Of a stretch of 64,000 nt of DNA, positions 17,110 to 26,089 are shown one piece after another; the first letter of the stretch is position 1; the number at the start of each line of letters is the position of its first letter. Under the pieces are notes generated by a model. It did no database searches, had not been told where the DNA came from, and saw only the letters and a program-made list of their open reading frames with translations. This DNA comes from Mycobacterium sp. 852013-50091_SCH5140682 (lineage in GTDB: Bacteria; Actinomycetota; Actinomycetes; Mycobacteriales; Mycobacteriaceae). The translations under genes and the position numbers were made by a program. The stretch spans positions 33,050 to 97,049 of the forward strand of contig NZ_LZTB01000120.1 in NCBI RefSeq assembly GCF_001665685.1, written 5' to 3'.

Positions 17110-18197
17110 TCGAACGCGATGATCTGGCGCACCGCGGCGCCGTCGGCGAGCGCGTCCATGCCGGCGTTGATGTCGTCGAGCGATATGGTCGCCGACACCA
17201 GTTGCTCGACCGGCAGCCGTCCGGCCCGCCACAGTTCCACAAAGCGGGGGATGTCGCGCGCAGGCACGGCCGAACCGAGGTAGCTGCCGATCAGTGACCG
17301 GCCCTCGGCGACGAAACCCAACGGGGACACCGAGATCCGCGCGTCGGGCCGGGGCAGGCCGACGGTGATGGTGCGTCCGCCTGGGCCCGTCAGCCCGATC
17401 GCGGTCTCCAACGCGGCCGGGTGCCCGGCCGCTTCGATCACCACCGTGGCCTTGACGTCGGCGGCCTGTTCGGGGGTGTAGGTCTCGTGCACGCCGAGTG
17501 CCCGGGCCCGGTCGAGCTTGTCGGTCACCTGGTCCACACCGATGACGCGGACGTCGTCGTGGGCCAGCGCGGTCAGCGCCGCCGCCATCCCGACCCCGCC
17601 CAGCCCGACGACGACGACCGTCTGGCCGGGCTGCGGTTTGCCCACATTGAGGACGGCGCCGCCGCCGGTGAGCACCGCGCAGCCCAACAGTGATGCGACC
17701 ACCGGTGGGACGTCCGCGGGCACCGGCACCACTGAGCGTCGGTCCACCACGGCGTACGTGGCGAACCCGGACACCCCGAGGTGGTGGAACACCGGCTCGC
17801 CGTCGCGGCTCAGCCTGATACTGCCGTCCATCAACGTGCCCGCGCCGTTGGCGGCACTGCCGGGACCGCACGGCGTCAAACCGTCGGTCGCGCAGGCCGG
17901 GCAGTTGCCGCAGCGGGGCAGGAAGGTCATCACGACGCGCTGGCCAAGGGGCAGGTCACTGTCGCCGGCCTCGACGATCCCGGCGGCTTCGTGACCCAGC
18001 AGCATCGGCACCGGGCGCACCCGGTTGCCGTCCACCACCGAAAGGTCCGAATGACACAGGCCCGCCGCCTCGATGCGGACCAGCAGCTCACCGGGGCCCG
18101 GCTCGGCGAGATCGAGCTCGGACACCGTCAGCGGCCGGGATCCGGTGTACGGGCGCGGTGCGCCGATGGTTTCCAGGACAGCTCCACGGATTCTCAC
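17106..18197 (-). CDS. Zinc-dependent alcohol dehydrogenase
   Basis: This 363-residue medium-chain dehydrogenase has catalytic-zinc residues in AAGLCHSDLSV and LLGHEAAGIV. The structural zinc cysteines are in CGNCPACATDGLTPC. VVVVGLGGVGMAAALTAL is the NAD(P)-binding Rossmann motif, followed by VIGVDQVTDKLDRA, whose Asp suggests NAD. The start is a GTG at 18197; another GTG two codons earlier is possible. It is divergent from a thioesterase gene with only 27 nt between starts. Physiological alcohol unknown. Confidence 0.93.
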   Translation of the reverse strand: MRIRGAVLETIGAPRPYTGSRPLTVSELDLAEPGPGELLVRIEAAGLCHSDLSVVDGNRVRPVPMLLGHEAAGIVEAGDSDLPLGQRVVMTFLPRCGNCPACATDGLTPCGPGSAANGAGTLMDGSIRLSRDGEPVFHHLGVSGFATYAVVDRRSVVPVPADVPPVVASLLGCAVLTGGGAVLNVGKPQPGQTVVVVGLGGVGMAAALTALAHDDVRVIGVDQVTDKLDRARALGVHETYTPEQAADVKATVVIEAAGHPAALETAIGLTGPGGRTITVGLPRPDARISVSPLGFVAEGRSLIGSYLGSAVPARDIPRFVELWRAGRLPVEQLVSATISLDDINAGMDALADGAAVRQIIAFD

Positions 18198-18224
18198 ATC
18201 CACCACCCTGTCAGACTGGCGGGC

Positions 18225-18668
18225 ATGGATCAGCCGCTGTCGAGCGACGATTTCCCGCTGCACTGGCCGGTGCTCACCCGGTGGACCGACAACGACATGT
18301 TCGGGCACCTCAACAACGCCGTGTACTACGAATTGTTCGACACCGCGATCAACGCGTGGATCAACACGAACTGCGACATCGACCCGATCACGGCGCCGTG
18401 GCTGGGCGTGGTGGCGGAGTCCGGCTGCCGGTTCCTGTCCGAGCTGAAGTTCCCGGATTCGCTGGTCGTGGGGCTGTCGGTGACGCGGCTGGGCCACAGC
18501 AGCGTCACCTACCGGCTCGGGCTCTTTCGGTCCGGCGGGCCGGTCGCCGCGGTCGGTCACTGGGTGCACGTCTACGTCGAACGGGAGTCCCGTCGCCCGG
18601 TGCCCATTCCCGATGGGATCCGGTCCCTGCTGAGGTCGATATGCTCGGCGGATGCCGCTGGTAAGTAA
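18225..18668 (+). CDS. 4HBT-type acyl-CoA thioesterase
   Basis: This 147-residue hotdog-fold thioesterase shows RWTDNDMFGHLNNAVYYELFDTA, the active-site helix region of the 4-hydroxybenzoyl-CoA thioesterase family, with the Asp and His-x-Asn-Asn expected. The family hydrolyses acyl-CoA to free acid and CoA. Its 3' end overlaps the SRPBCC gene by 17 nt. The neighbours (acyl-CoA and alcohol dehydrogenases) suggest a fatty-acyl or xenobiotic acyl substrate. Confidence 0.9.
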   Translation: MDQPLSSDDFPLHWPVLTRWTDNDMFGHLNNAVYYELFDTAINAWINTNCDIDPITAPWLGVVAESGCRFLSELKFPDSLVVGLSVTRLGHSSVTYRLGLFRSGGPVAAVGHWVHVYVERESRRPVPIPDGIRSLLRSICSADAAGK

Positions 18669-19095
18669 GACAGTCGAAGTCGACGCCCCCGCCGAGACGA
18701 TCATGGCGATCGTCGCCGACTTCGAGGCCTATCCGCAGTGGAACCCAGAGATCAAGGGATGCTGGATCCTGGCCCGTTACGACGACGGCCGGCCCAGCCA
18801 GCTGCGGTTGGACGTCGAGATCCAAGGCCAGGCCGGGGTGTTCATCACCGCGGTCTACTACCCCGCCGAGAACCAGATCTACACCGTGCTGCAGCAGGGC
18901 GATCACTTCTCCAAGCAGGAGCAGCGGTTCTCGGCCGTGCCGCTCGGGGCCAGCACGCTGCTGCAGGTCGACATGGAGGTCGAGGTCGACACCAAGTTGC
19001 CGATCCCGAGCCTGATGGTGAAGAAGCTCATCGGCGACACCCTCGACCACCTGGCCAACGCCCTGATTGCCAGGGCGCAGCAGCTGTCCGCCTAG
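18652..19095 (+). CDS. SRPBCC-fold (polyketide cyclase/START-like) protein
   Basis: This 147-residue protein has the SRPBCC pattern: a first strand VSKTVEVDAPAETIMAIVADFEAYPQWNPEI, a long antiparallel sheet, and a C-terminal helix KKLIGDTLDHLANALIARAQ. Such proteins bind hydrophobic ligands, and many are not enzymes. TATGCT lies 6 nt before the ATG, inside the thioesterase gene, so an independent leaderless transcript is possible besides co-transcription. A palindromic element follows 16 nt after the stop. Confidence 0.88.
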   Translation: MPLVSKTVEVDAPAETIMAIVADFEAYPQWNPEIKGCWILARYDDGRPSQLRLDVEIQGQAGVFITAVYYPAENQIYTVLQQGDHFSKQEQRFSAVPLGASTLLQVDMEVEVDTKLPIPSLMVKKLIGDTLDHLANALIARAQQLSA

Positions 19096-19110
19096 TCGTA
19101 CTTCTCGCCG

Positions 19111-19164
19111 AGTGGCCAGTTGTGCACGATTTTTCGCGCTCTGAGCGTGGCATAACTGGCCACT
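19111..19164. repeat. Palindromic element, copy A
   Basis: This 54-bp element has perfect 11-bp terminal arms AGTGGCCAGTT and AACTGGCCACT, plus inner CACG and CGTG pairs. It lies between two convergent genes (SRPBCC and lipase). It is one of eight related copies in the window and could act as a two-way terminator or as a mobile palindromic unit. Confidence 0.85.
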
Positions 19165-19182
19165 GGGCAAGGGAGACCGTGC

Positions 19183-20523
19183 CTAGAACTGCCCACAGTT
19201 CGGTGTGGTCGGCACGCCGTTGAACCGGTCGGCGATCCACTGCATGCCGCGCTCGCCGTCCATGAAGTAGGCCAGCGCATGGTTGACCGCCAGCTTGTTG
19301 AGGAACGGCGGTTGGTCGTTGGTCCAGAACTCGACGTCGGCGCCCTGCGCGCACCAGTCCCGACCGAGCTGGTTGGCTCCGGTCCACGGCACCAACGGAT
19401 CGAAGTGGTTGCTGTCGATGAAAACCGGCGCAGCGGGTTTGAGCCGGCCGATGCGTTGCAGATCGAGCAGGCTCTTGAACGGCTCGTTGGCGATCACCTC
19501 GTAGGGGTCGCCGTTGAAATACGAACGCAGATGGTGGAATCCGAAGGTCAACGCGGTTTCGACGACGCACTGGTCCTTGGTCTTGGCGAGCAGGTCTTCG
19601 CCTTGCGGGGTGAGCTTGTCGTGGATCGCGTCGGCGGCTTCGGGATAGGCCGCGATGGCGCCGTTGATGAGATAGCCGACGGCTCCGACCAGGATGCTGC
19701 CGTCGACGTAGGGCAGCAACTCGGGCAGATCGGCGGGCGGGGCGCCGGCGTATGCGCCCACCACATGCAGCTCGGGCGCATAGCCCGGCGCCGACTCCGC
19801 GGCCGCCGCGCTCGCGCCGCCGCCCTGCGAATAACCCCACAGTGCCACCGGCCCGTCGGGTGTCAGTGACGTCCCCGGCAGTCTCTTGGCCGCCCGCGCG
19901 GCATCAAGGAGCGCCTGCGCCTCGGCCAGCCGGTTGACGTAGGTGTGCACACCCGGAGTGCCCAAACCCTCGTAATCTGTTACCACGACCGCGAATCCAC
20001 GCGCGACCATGGTGGCCACGAACAACTCCTCGTAGCCCATGGTGATGTCGAGGCCGCTGGAGAAGTGGATGCTCTGGCCGAACACCCGAGACGGCGCGCA
20101 CTGGTCACCTTGGCCCTGCGTGCCCGGCGCGAACGCGATCAACGGGCGTGGTCCGGCTCCCGGCCACGGTCGGTCGGGTTCGAAGTAGGTGCCGGTGACC
20201 GCGGTGGGCTTACCGCGAGAGTCATTGCTGAGGTACATGATTCGGGTGGCAGCGGCCACCCAGCTGCCGAGTTGCCCGGACGGTTCGTAGACGATGCGCA
20301 TAGGCTCGCTGCGGATCAGATCACCGGGGTTCCCTGCGGGCAGCGGGTCCGGCGGGGTGTAGAACTCGCCGTACCGATTGCACTGAAATTCCTTGGCGTA
20401 TATGTCATCCGGCTCGAAACCGCAGTTCCCGGTGACCGGGTCGGCGGCAGCGGGCACGGTGGTGGCGCACAGCAGTGCGACGGCAGCGAGCAACGACATG
20501 AACCAGTTACGGTTGACCCCCAC
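19183..20523 (-). CDS. Secreted lipase (LIP family)
   Basis: This 446-residue secreted serine hydrolase starts with a signal peptide (NRNWFMSLLAAVALLCATTVPAAA, cleaved near residue 27). The nucleophile elbow is LWGYSQGGGASAAAAE, and VFIDSNHFDPLVPWTG is the likely acid region. Four or more cysteines suggest disulfides. The family (PF03583) includes secreted triacylglycerol lipases. The start is taken as GTG at 20523, because the later ATG would lack positive charge in the signal peptide. It lies 10 nt downstream of mce1R on the same strand, so it may be under mce1R control. Confidence 0.88.
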   Translation of the reverse strand: MGVNRNWFMSLLAAVALLCATTVPAAADPVTGNCGFEPDDIYAKEFQCNRYGEFYTPPDPLPAGNPGDLIRSEPMRIVYEPSGQLGSWVAAATRIMYLSNDSRGKPTAVTGTYFEPDRPWPGAGPRPLIAFAPGTQGQGDQCAPSRVFGQSIHFSSGLDITMGYEELFVATMVARGFAVVVTDYEGLGTPGVHTYVNRLAEAQALLDAARAAKRLPGTSLTPDGPVALWGYSQGGGASAAAAESAPGYAPELHVVGAYAGAPPADLPELLPYVDGSILVGAVGYLINGAIAAYPEAADAIHDKLTPQGEDLLAKTKDQCVVETALTFGFHHLRSYFNGDPYEVIANEPFKSLLDLQRIGRLKPAAPVFIDSNHFDPLVPWTGANQLGRDWCAQGADVEFWTNDQPPFLNKLAVNHALAYFMDGERGMQWIADRFNGVPTTPNCGQF

Positions 20524-20533
20524 CCGCGGATCG

Positions 20534-21259
20534 TTACATATCCGATGCCGGATCGGACTCGTTTTCGTGATTCCACATGCCGCTCTCGTCCAGCCGGGCG
20601 ATCAACCGCGTTGCGCCATCGGTGAACTGGACGGCGTTGAGCCGGACCGCGCTGTCGATGTCGCGACGGCGCAGTGCCGCGATCAACTCGCGGTGGTGTT
20701 CGATCGCCTCGGCGCCCCACCGTGGATCGTTCGAATAGACCAGCGCGGGCAGATACCGTGCGACGTGAAGAAGGAACCAGGCCAACTTGATTCGGCCGCT
20801 GGCCCGGTTGAACGCGCGGTGGAACGCGAACTCCGCCGACGAGACCTCGTCGGCGTCCATCCGGGCGACCGCCACTTCGAGGTCGGCGGTCAGGCGCTCG
20901 AGCTCGTCGATCTCCTCGTCGGTGATGCGCTCGGCCGCGGTGGCGGCGAGTTCGCGCGCGATGGTGGCCTGCAACCAGAAGATGTCCTCGACGTCGGTGC
21001 GGGTCAACGGGACCACGACATGGCCGCGGTGCGGCTCCAGTTGCACCATGCCCTCACCGCGCAGTGTGCGCAGTGCCTCGCGCACGGGTGTGATGCTGAC
21101 GCCCAGCGTGGCCGCGGTTTCGTCGAGCCGGATGAACGTGCCGGGCCGTAGTACGCCGGTCATGATCTCGGCGCGCAGATGGGCCGCCACCTCGTCGGAG
21201 AGTTGCTCGCGACGGGCGACACGACGGCGCCGCGCGGCGGGGCGGGCGGGTGCGTTCAC
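20534..21259 (-). CDS. mce1R: GntR-family regulator of the mce1 locus
   Basis: This 241-residue FadR-type GntR protein has an N-terminal winged helix (EVAAHLRAEIMTGVLRPGTFI, then LDETAATLGVSITPVREALRTL), and an all-helical FCD domain with DVEDIFWLQATIARELAATAAE and AFHRAFNRASG. In M. tuberculosis the homologue Rv0165c, divergent from fadD5, is known to repress mce1, and the same arrangement is seen here. The GTG at 21259 follows GGAG by 5 nt; a longer reading frame upstream lacks this support. It likely binds the palindrome at 21325-21339 and responds to a lipid ligand. Confidence 0.92.
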   Translation of the reverse strand: MNAPARPAARRRRVARREQLSDEVAAHLRAEIMTGVLRPGTFIRLDETAATLGVSITPVREALRTLRGEGMVQLEPHRGHVVVPLTRTDVEDIFWLQATIARELAATAAERITDEEIDELERLTADLEVAVARMDADEVSSAEFAFHRAFNRASGRIKLAWFLLHVARYLPALVYSNDPRWGAEAIEHHRELIAALRRRDIDSAVRLNAVQFTDGATRLIARLDESGMWNHENESDPASDM

Positions 21260-21324
21260 ATGATCTCCGGTCAGGCTTGTACTCGTGAGGCCGAGGCCAT
21301 AGTGTGACCGGGGCAACCCAATGT

Positions 21325-21339
21325 TTGATCAAATATCAA
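21325..21339. promoter_or_regulatory. Candidate Mce1R operator
   Basis: TTGAT-CAAAT-ATCAA is a perfect 5-bp-arm palindrome that also contains TTTGATCAAA. It lies between divergent mce1R and fadD5, 65 nt from the mce1R start, in an AT-rich patch. GntR/FadR-type repressors bind such sites, and control of the operon by mce1R is known in M. tuberculosis. This exact site is inferred. Confidence 0.55.
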
Positions 21340-21365
21340 CATCATGCAACTGGAGTACCGGACCG

Positions 21366-23012
21366 TTGACAGCCGAGCCGTCCCCCACCGAGCAGCCGTA
21401 TCTGGCGCGTCGTCAGAACTGGACCAACCAACTGGCGCGGCACGCGCTCATGCAACCGGACAACACCGCGCTGCGATTCTTGGGACACACCACCACCTGG
21501 CGTGAGCTCCACGAGCGGGTCGACAAACTGGCCGGTGCCCTGAGCCGACGCGGTATCGGCCCGGGCGACCGGGTGCTGATCCTGATGCTCAACCGCCCCG
21601 AGTTCATCGAATCATTCCTTGCCGCAAACAAACTCGGGGCCATCGCGGTGCCGGTGAACTTCCGGATGACGCCTCCGGAAGTCGCCTTCCTGGTCAGTGA
21701 TTGTCAGGCGTGCGTGATCGTCACCGAGTCCGTCCTGGCCGGGGTGGCCACCGCGGTGCGCGACCTGGATCCGACGTTGCAGACGGTGATCGTCGCAGGC
21801 GGTGACGGCGAGGATGGTGTGCTCGGCTACGACGACCTCATCGCAGAGCCCGGGGAGAGCCCGGAAGTCGTTGACATTGCCGATGATTCGCCTGCGCTGA
21901 TCATGTACACGTCCGGGACCACCGGCCGGCCCAAGGGTGCGGTGCTCACGCACGCAAACCTCACCGGTCAGGCCATGACCAACATGTTCACCGTCGGCGT
22001 CGACCTCAGCAACGACGTCGGTTTCATCGGCGTCCCGCTGTTCCACATCGCCGGAATCGCAGGCAATGTGACCACCGGGCTGCTGTTGGGCTTACCCACC
22101 GTGCTCTACCCGCTGGGCGCCTTCGATCCCGGTGCACTGCTCGACGTGCTGGAGGCCGAGAACGTCACCGGCATCTTCCTGGTGCCCGCGCAGTGGCAGG
22201 CCGTCTGCGCCGCGCAGCAAGCCAAGCCCCGCAACCTCAAACTGCGCGTGCTGTCCTGGGGTGCGGCCCCGGCGTCGGACACGCTGCTGCAGACGATGGC
22301 CGAGACGTTCCCCGGCGCCCAGATCCTCGCGGCGTTCGGGCAGACCGAGATGTCACCGGTCACCTGCATGCTCTTGGCCCAGGACGCCATTCGGAAACTC
22401 GGATCCGTCGGCCGCGTCATCCCCACGGTGTCGGCCCGCATCGTCGACGAGAACATGAACGATGTGGCGGTCGGTGACGTCGGCGAGATCGTTTATCGGG
22501 CACCGACACTGATGGCCGGCTACTGGAACAACCCGAAGGCTACGGCCGAAGCGTTCGCCGGCGGCTGGTTCCACTCCGGTGACCTGGTACGCCAGGACGA
22601 GGAGGGCTACGTCTGGGTGGTGGACCGCAAGAAGGACATGATCATCTCGGGCGGCGAGAACATCTACTGCGCCGAGGTCGAGAACGCCCTCGCAGCCCAC
22701 CCTGCGATCGTCGAAGCCGCCGTGATCGGGCGGCCCCACGAGAAGTGGGGCGAGGTGCCCGTGGCGGTCGTGGCGCTCAGCGGTGGCCAGGACTCGCCAC
22801 TGAATCTGGCCGATCTCGACGAGTTCCTCACCGAGCGACTGGCCCGCTATAAGCACCCCAAGGCACTCGAGATCGTCGAGGCGCTTCCGCGTAATCCGTC
22901 TGGCAAGGTACTCAAGACCGAGCTCCGTGAGCGGTTCGGTCGCGGCGGGCAGATTAACGTTAGCGAAACTTATTCTCCGTCAACGGTTTCTGCAGGTCAC
23001 TCAGGAAAATAA
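21366..23012 (+). CDS. fadD5: Fatty-acid-CoA ligase of the mce1 operon
   Basis: This 548-residue adenylate-forming enzyme has the AMP-binding P-loop ALIMYTSGTTGRPKGAVLTH, AFGQTEMSPVTC, then GWFHSGDLVRQDEEGYVWVVDRKKDMIISGGENIY and the C-terminal PRNPSGKVLKTEL with the catalytic Lys. It activates fatty acids to acyl-CoA. In mycobacteria fadD5 is the first gene of mce1. The TTG at 21366 is preferred, with GGAG 10 nt upstream, because an ATG at 21321 would sit inside the candidate operator. A gap of 180 nt separates it from yrbE1A. Confidence 0.92.
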   Translation: MTAEPSPTEQPYLARRQNWTNQLARHALMQPDNTALRFLGHTTTWRELHERVDKLAGALSRRGIGPGDRVLILMLNRPEFIESFLAANKLGAIAVPVNFRMTPPEVAFLVSDCQACVIVTESVLAGVATAVRDLDPTLQTVIVAGGDGEDGVLGYDDLIAEPGESPEVVDIADDSPALIMYTSGTTGRPKGAVLTHANLTGQAMTNMFTVGVDLSNDVGFIGVPLFHIAGIAGNVTTGLLLGLPTVLYPLGAFDPGALLDVLEAENVTGIFLVPAQWQAVCAAQQAKPRNLKLRVLSWGAAPASDTLLQTMAETFPGAQILAAFGQTEMSPVTCMLLAQDAIRKLGSVGRVIPTVSARIVDENMNDVAVGDVGEIVYRAPTLMAGYWNNPKATAEAFAGGWFHSGDLVRQDEEGYVWVVDRKKDMIISGGENIYCAEVENALAAHPAIVEAAVIGRPHEKWGEVPVAVVALSGGQDSPLNLADLDEFLTERLARYKHPKALEIVEALPRNPSGKVLKTELRERFGRGGQINVSETYSPSTVSAGHSGK

Positions 23013-23192
23013 AGAACGGGGTCGGGGTTTGCTAACGGTTCACGGCATAATCCAGCCGATGCGGTGCACGGCCACGTTTGTATCGGGTACAGTCCTGTGG
23101 TCTCACTTACTACCCACGAGTAGGGAGATGCAGATCACGTACGCGGGGTTGAGGCAAGGAGGGGGCGTGCGACACGTCCAGGGGGTGCACCG
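23013..23192 (+). promoter_or_regulatory. fadD5-yrbE1A intergenic region, possible internal promoter
   Basis: This 180-nt gap inside the operon contains GGTACAGTC (23087-23095), which could hold a TACAGT -10, and a purine-rich stretch AAGGAGGGGG just before yrbE1A. In M. tuberculosis an internal promoter is known in the same gap. No strong -35 is obvious. Confidence 0.35.
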
Positions 23193-23993
23193 GTGACGGC
23201 GTCGTCCAACGCGCTTGTCGGCTACGTTCGTGATCAGCTCGAGAAGCCGATGGCGATGGTCGGTGGCTTCTTCAAGATGACAGTACTCACCGGCAAGGCA
23301 CTCCTCACCCGGCCGTTCCAGTGGAAGGAATTCGTCCTTCAGAGCTGGTTCCTTATCCGGGTCGCATTCCTGCCGACACTGGCGGTGTCCATCCCGCTGA
23401 CGGTGCTCATCATCTTCACGCTGAACATCCTGCTCGCGGAGTTCGGTGCCGCCGACATCTCCGGCGCCGGTGCCGGTCTGGCCGCGGTGACGCAGCTCGG
23501 ACCCCTGGTGACGGTGTTGGTCGTGGCCGGTGCCGGGTCGACGGCCATCTGTGCCGACCTCGGCGCCCGGACGGTCCGCGAAGAGATCGACGCCATGGAG
23601 GTGCTCGGCATCGATCCGATCGAGCGCCTCGTGGTTCCGCGCGTCGTCGCCGCGACGTTCGTCGCCTTCTTGCTCAACGGCACCGTGATCATCATCGGCC
23701 TCGTCGGTGGCTTCTTCTTCGGTGTGTACATCCAGAACGTCTCCGCCGGTGCGTACGTGTCCACGCTGACGCTGCTCACCGGTTTCCCCGAGGTGATGAT
23801 CTCGGTCATCAAGGCCACGATCTTCGGTCTCATCGCCGGGCTCGTGGGCTGCTACCGCGGGCTGACCACCGCAGGCGGTTCGAAAGGTGTTGGTACGGCG
23901 GTGAACGAGACCCTGGTCTTGTGCGTCATCGCCCTGTTCGCTGTCAACGTCGTGCTCACCACCATCGGTGTGCGGTTCGGAACGAAGACCTGA
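23193..23993 (+). CDS. yrbE1A: MlaE/YrbE-type permease of Mce1 transporter
   Basis: This 266-residue permease has about five membrane helices and the MlaE motif TVREEIDAMEVLGIDPIERLVVPRVVAATFVAFLL, which contacts the ATPase. YrbE1A and YrbE1B form the membrane core of the Mce1 fatty-acid/mycolic-acid importer. The start is GTG at 23193. The gene is followed by yrbE1B after 1 nt. No signal peptide is expected. Length is typical. Confidence 0.96.
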   Translation: MTASSNALVGYVRDQLEKPMAMVGGFFKMTVLTGKALLTRPFQWKEFVLQSWFLIRVAFLPTLAVSIPLTVLIIFTLNILLAEFGAADISGAGAGLAAVTQLGPLVTVLVVAGAGSTAICADLGARTVREEIDAMEVLGIDPIERLVVPRVVAATFVAFLLNGTVIIIGLVGGFFFGVYIQNVSAGAYVSTLTLLTGFPEVMISVIKATIFGLIAGLVGCYRGLTTAGGSKGVGTAVNETLVLCVIALFAVNVVLTTIGVRFGTKT

Positions 23994-23994
23994 C

Positions 23995-24864
23995 ATGAGT
24001 ACATCAACAGTCCTTCGCTCCCGGTTCCCCCGGGCGTTCGCGCGTTCGTCCGAGGTGGCGGCCGCACCCGGCCGGCTGCTCGACAGCATGGGCCACGTCG
24101 CATGGTTCGTGGTGCAGGCGGTCGGTCACGTACCGCACGCCTTCCGCTACTACCGGCGTGAGACGCTGAGACTGGTCGCCGAGATCGGGATGGGCACCGG
24201 GGCCATGGCCGTCATCGGCGGCACCGTCGCCATCATCGGCTTTGTCACCCTGTCCGCGGGTTCGCTGATCGCCATCCAGGGTTTCGCATCCCTGGGCAAC
24301 ATCGGTGTCGAGGCGTTCACCGGATTCTTCGCCGCCCTGGCCAACGTGCGCGTCGTCGCGCCCGTGGTCACCGGCCAGGCGCTGGCCTCCACGGTCGGCG
24401 CAGGCGCCACCGCCGAGCTCGGCGCCATGCGCATCAGCGAAGAGGTCGACGCCCTGGAAGTCATGGGCATCAAGTCGATTTCGTACCTGGTGTCCACGCG
24501 GTTGATGGCAGGCGCCATCGTCATCGTCCCGCTGTACGCGATGGCCATCCTGCTGTCGTTCCTGTCGGCGCAGCTGGTGACGACCATCTTCTACGCACAG
24601 TCGGTCGGAACGTATGAGCACTACTTCCATACGTTCCTGCGCGTCGACGACGTGATGTGGTCCTTCCTCGAGGTCGTCATCATGTCGATCATCGTGATGT
24701 TGAACCACTGCTACTTCGGCTACTACGCCAGTGGCGGTGCTGTCGGTGTCGGTGAGGCAGTGGGGAGGTCGATGCGCACGTCGTTGATCGCGATCGTCTG
24801 TGTGGTCCTGTTGGCATCGTTGGCGCTGTACGGCACCGACCCCAACTTCAACCTCACGGTGTAG
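23995..24864 (+). CDS. yrbE1B: MlaE/YrbE-type permease of Mce1 transporter
   Basis: This 289-residue permease is paralogous to YrbE1A, with MRISEEVDALEVMGIKSISYLVSTRL as the coupling motif and five to six membrane helices. It pairs with YrbE1A in the importer. The ATG at 23995 lies 1 nt after the yrbE1A stop. The N-terminal extension of about 60 residues is basic and helical (RYYRRETLRLVAEIG just before the first helix). Confidence 0.96.
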   Translation: MSTSTVLRSRFPRAFARSSEVAAAPGRLLDSMGHVAWFVVQAVGHVPHAFRYYRRETLRLVAEIGMGTGAMAVIGGTVAIIGFVTLSAGSLIAIQGFASLGNIGVEAFTGFFAALANVRVVAPVVTGQALASTVGAGATAELGAMRISEEVDALEVMGIKSISYLVSTRLMAGAIVIVPLYAMAILLSFLSAQLVTTIFYAQSVGTYEHYFHTFLRVDDVMWSFLEVVIMSIIVMLNHCYFGYYASGGAVGVGEAVGRSMRTSLIAIVCVVLLASLALYGTDPNFNLTV

Positions 24865-24868
24865 CGCC

Positions 24869-26089
24869 ATGACCGCGCCGCACGCCCCCCTGAACAAGTC
24901 GAAGACCCCGCCGTACAAGTTGGCGGGGCTCGTCCTGGCCTTGGTGACCGCGCTGATCCTGGGCCTGACCTGGCTGCAGTTTCGCGGGTTTTTCGAACCC
25001 AAGACGCAGCTGACGGTTCTGTCCGGCCGCGCAGGCTTGTCGATGGACCCGGGTTCGAAGGTCACCTACAACGGTGTGCCGATCGGCAGGCTGGCCACGG
25101 TCAAGGTCGTCGAGGTCAACGACAACCCCGAAGCCAAGCTGATCCTGGACGTCGACCCGAAGTACCTGCATCTGATCCCGCAGAACGTGGACGCCGAGTT
25201 GCGCGCCACCACGGTGTTCGGCAACAAGTACATCTCGTTCATCTCGCCGCCGAATCCGTCACCGGAACGGGTCTCCGCGGATACGCCGATTCAGGCCCAG
25301 GGCGTGACGACGGAGTTCAACACGCTGTTCGAGACCATCACGAAGATCTCCGAGCAGGTCGACCCGATCAAGCTCAACGAGACCTTGACCGCGACGGCCC
25401 AGGCCCTCGACGGGCTCGGCGACAAGTTCGGGCAGTCGATCGTCAACGGCAACACCATCCTGGCCGACCTCAATCCGCGCATGCCGCAGATCCGGCACGA
25501 CATCACGGCGTTGGCCGATCTCAGCGAGGTGTACGCCAACGCCTCACCGGATCTGTGGAACGGTCTGACCAACGCGGTGACCACCGCGCACACCCTCAAC
25601 GACCAACGCGGCAACCTCGACCAGGCGCTGGTCGCCGCGGTCGGCTTCGGCAACACCGGTGGTGAGATCTTCGAGCGCGGCGGCCCGTACCTGGTCCGTG
25701 GCGCGCAGGACCTGCTGCCGACCTCGGCGCTGCTGGACAAGTACAGCCCGGCGTTGTTCTGCACCATCCGCAACTTCCACGACGCCGCGCCGAAGCTGGC
25801 TGCCGCCCTCGGCGGTAACGGCTACTCGCTGCTGACGCACTCGCTCGTCGTCGGCGTCGGCAACGCGTACGTGTACCCGGACAACCTGCCTCGGGTGAAT
25901 GCCAAGGGCGGCCCCGAGGGTCGGCCGGGCTGCTGGCAGCCCATCACCCGCGACCTGTGGCCGATGCCGTACCTGGTGATGGATACCGGTGCATCGATCG
26001 CGCCGTACAACCACTTCGAGCTCGGTCAGCCGTTGACGGCCGAGTACGTCTGGGGCCGCCAAGTGGGGGAGAACACGATCAACCCATGA
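24869..26089 (+). CDS. mce1A: Mce1 transporter MCE-domain protein A
   Basis: This 406-residue protein has one N-terminal membrane helix (LAGLVLALVTALILGLTWLQF), then an MCE domain (LTVLSGRAGLSMDPGSKVTYNGVPIGRLATVK) and a helical coiled region ending in Gly/Pro-rich sequence. Mce proteins are known to assemble as a tunnel that carries fatty acids across the cell envelope. From memory, M. tuberculosis Mce1A is about 454 residues, so the C-terminus here is shorter. Its stop is fused by ATGA to a 29-codon ORF before mce1B. Confidence 0.95.
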   Translation: MTAPHAPLNKSKTPPYKLAGLVLALVTALILGLTWLQFRGFFEPKTQLTVLSGRAGLSMDPGSKVTYNGVPIGRLATVKVVEVNDNPEAKLILDVDPKYLHLIPQNVDAELRATTVFGNKYISFISPPNPSPERVSADTPIQAQGVTTEFNTLFETITKISEQVDPIKLNETLTATAQALDGLGDKFGQSIVNGNTILADLNPRMPQIRHDITALADLSEVYANASPDLWNGLTNAVTTAHTLNDQRGNLDQALVAAVGFGNTGGEIFERGGPYLVRGAQDLLPTSALLDKYSPALFCTIRNFHDAAPKLAAALGGNGYSLLTHSLVVGVGNAYVYPDNLPRVNAKGGPEGRPGCWQPITRDLWPMPYLVMDTGASIAPYNHFELGQPLTAEYVWGRQVGENTINP

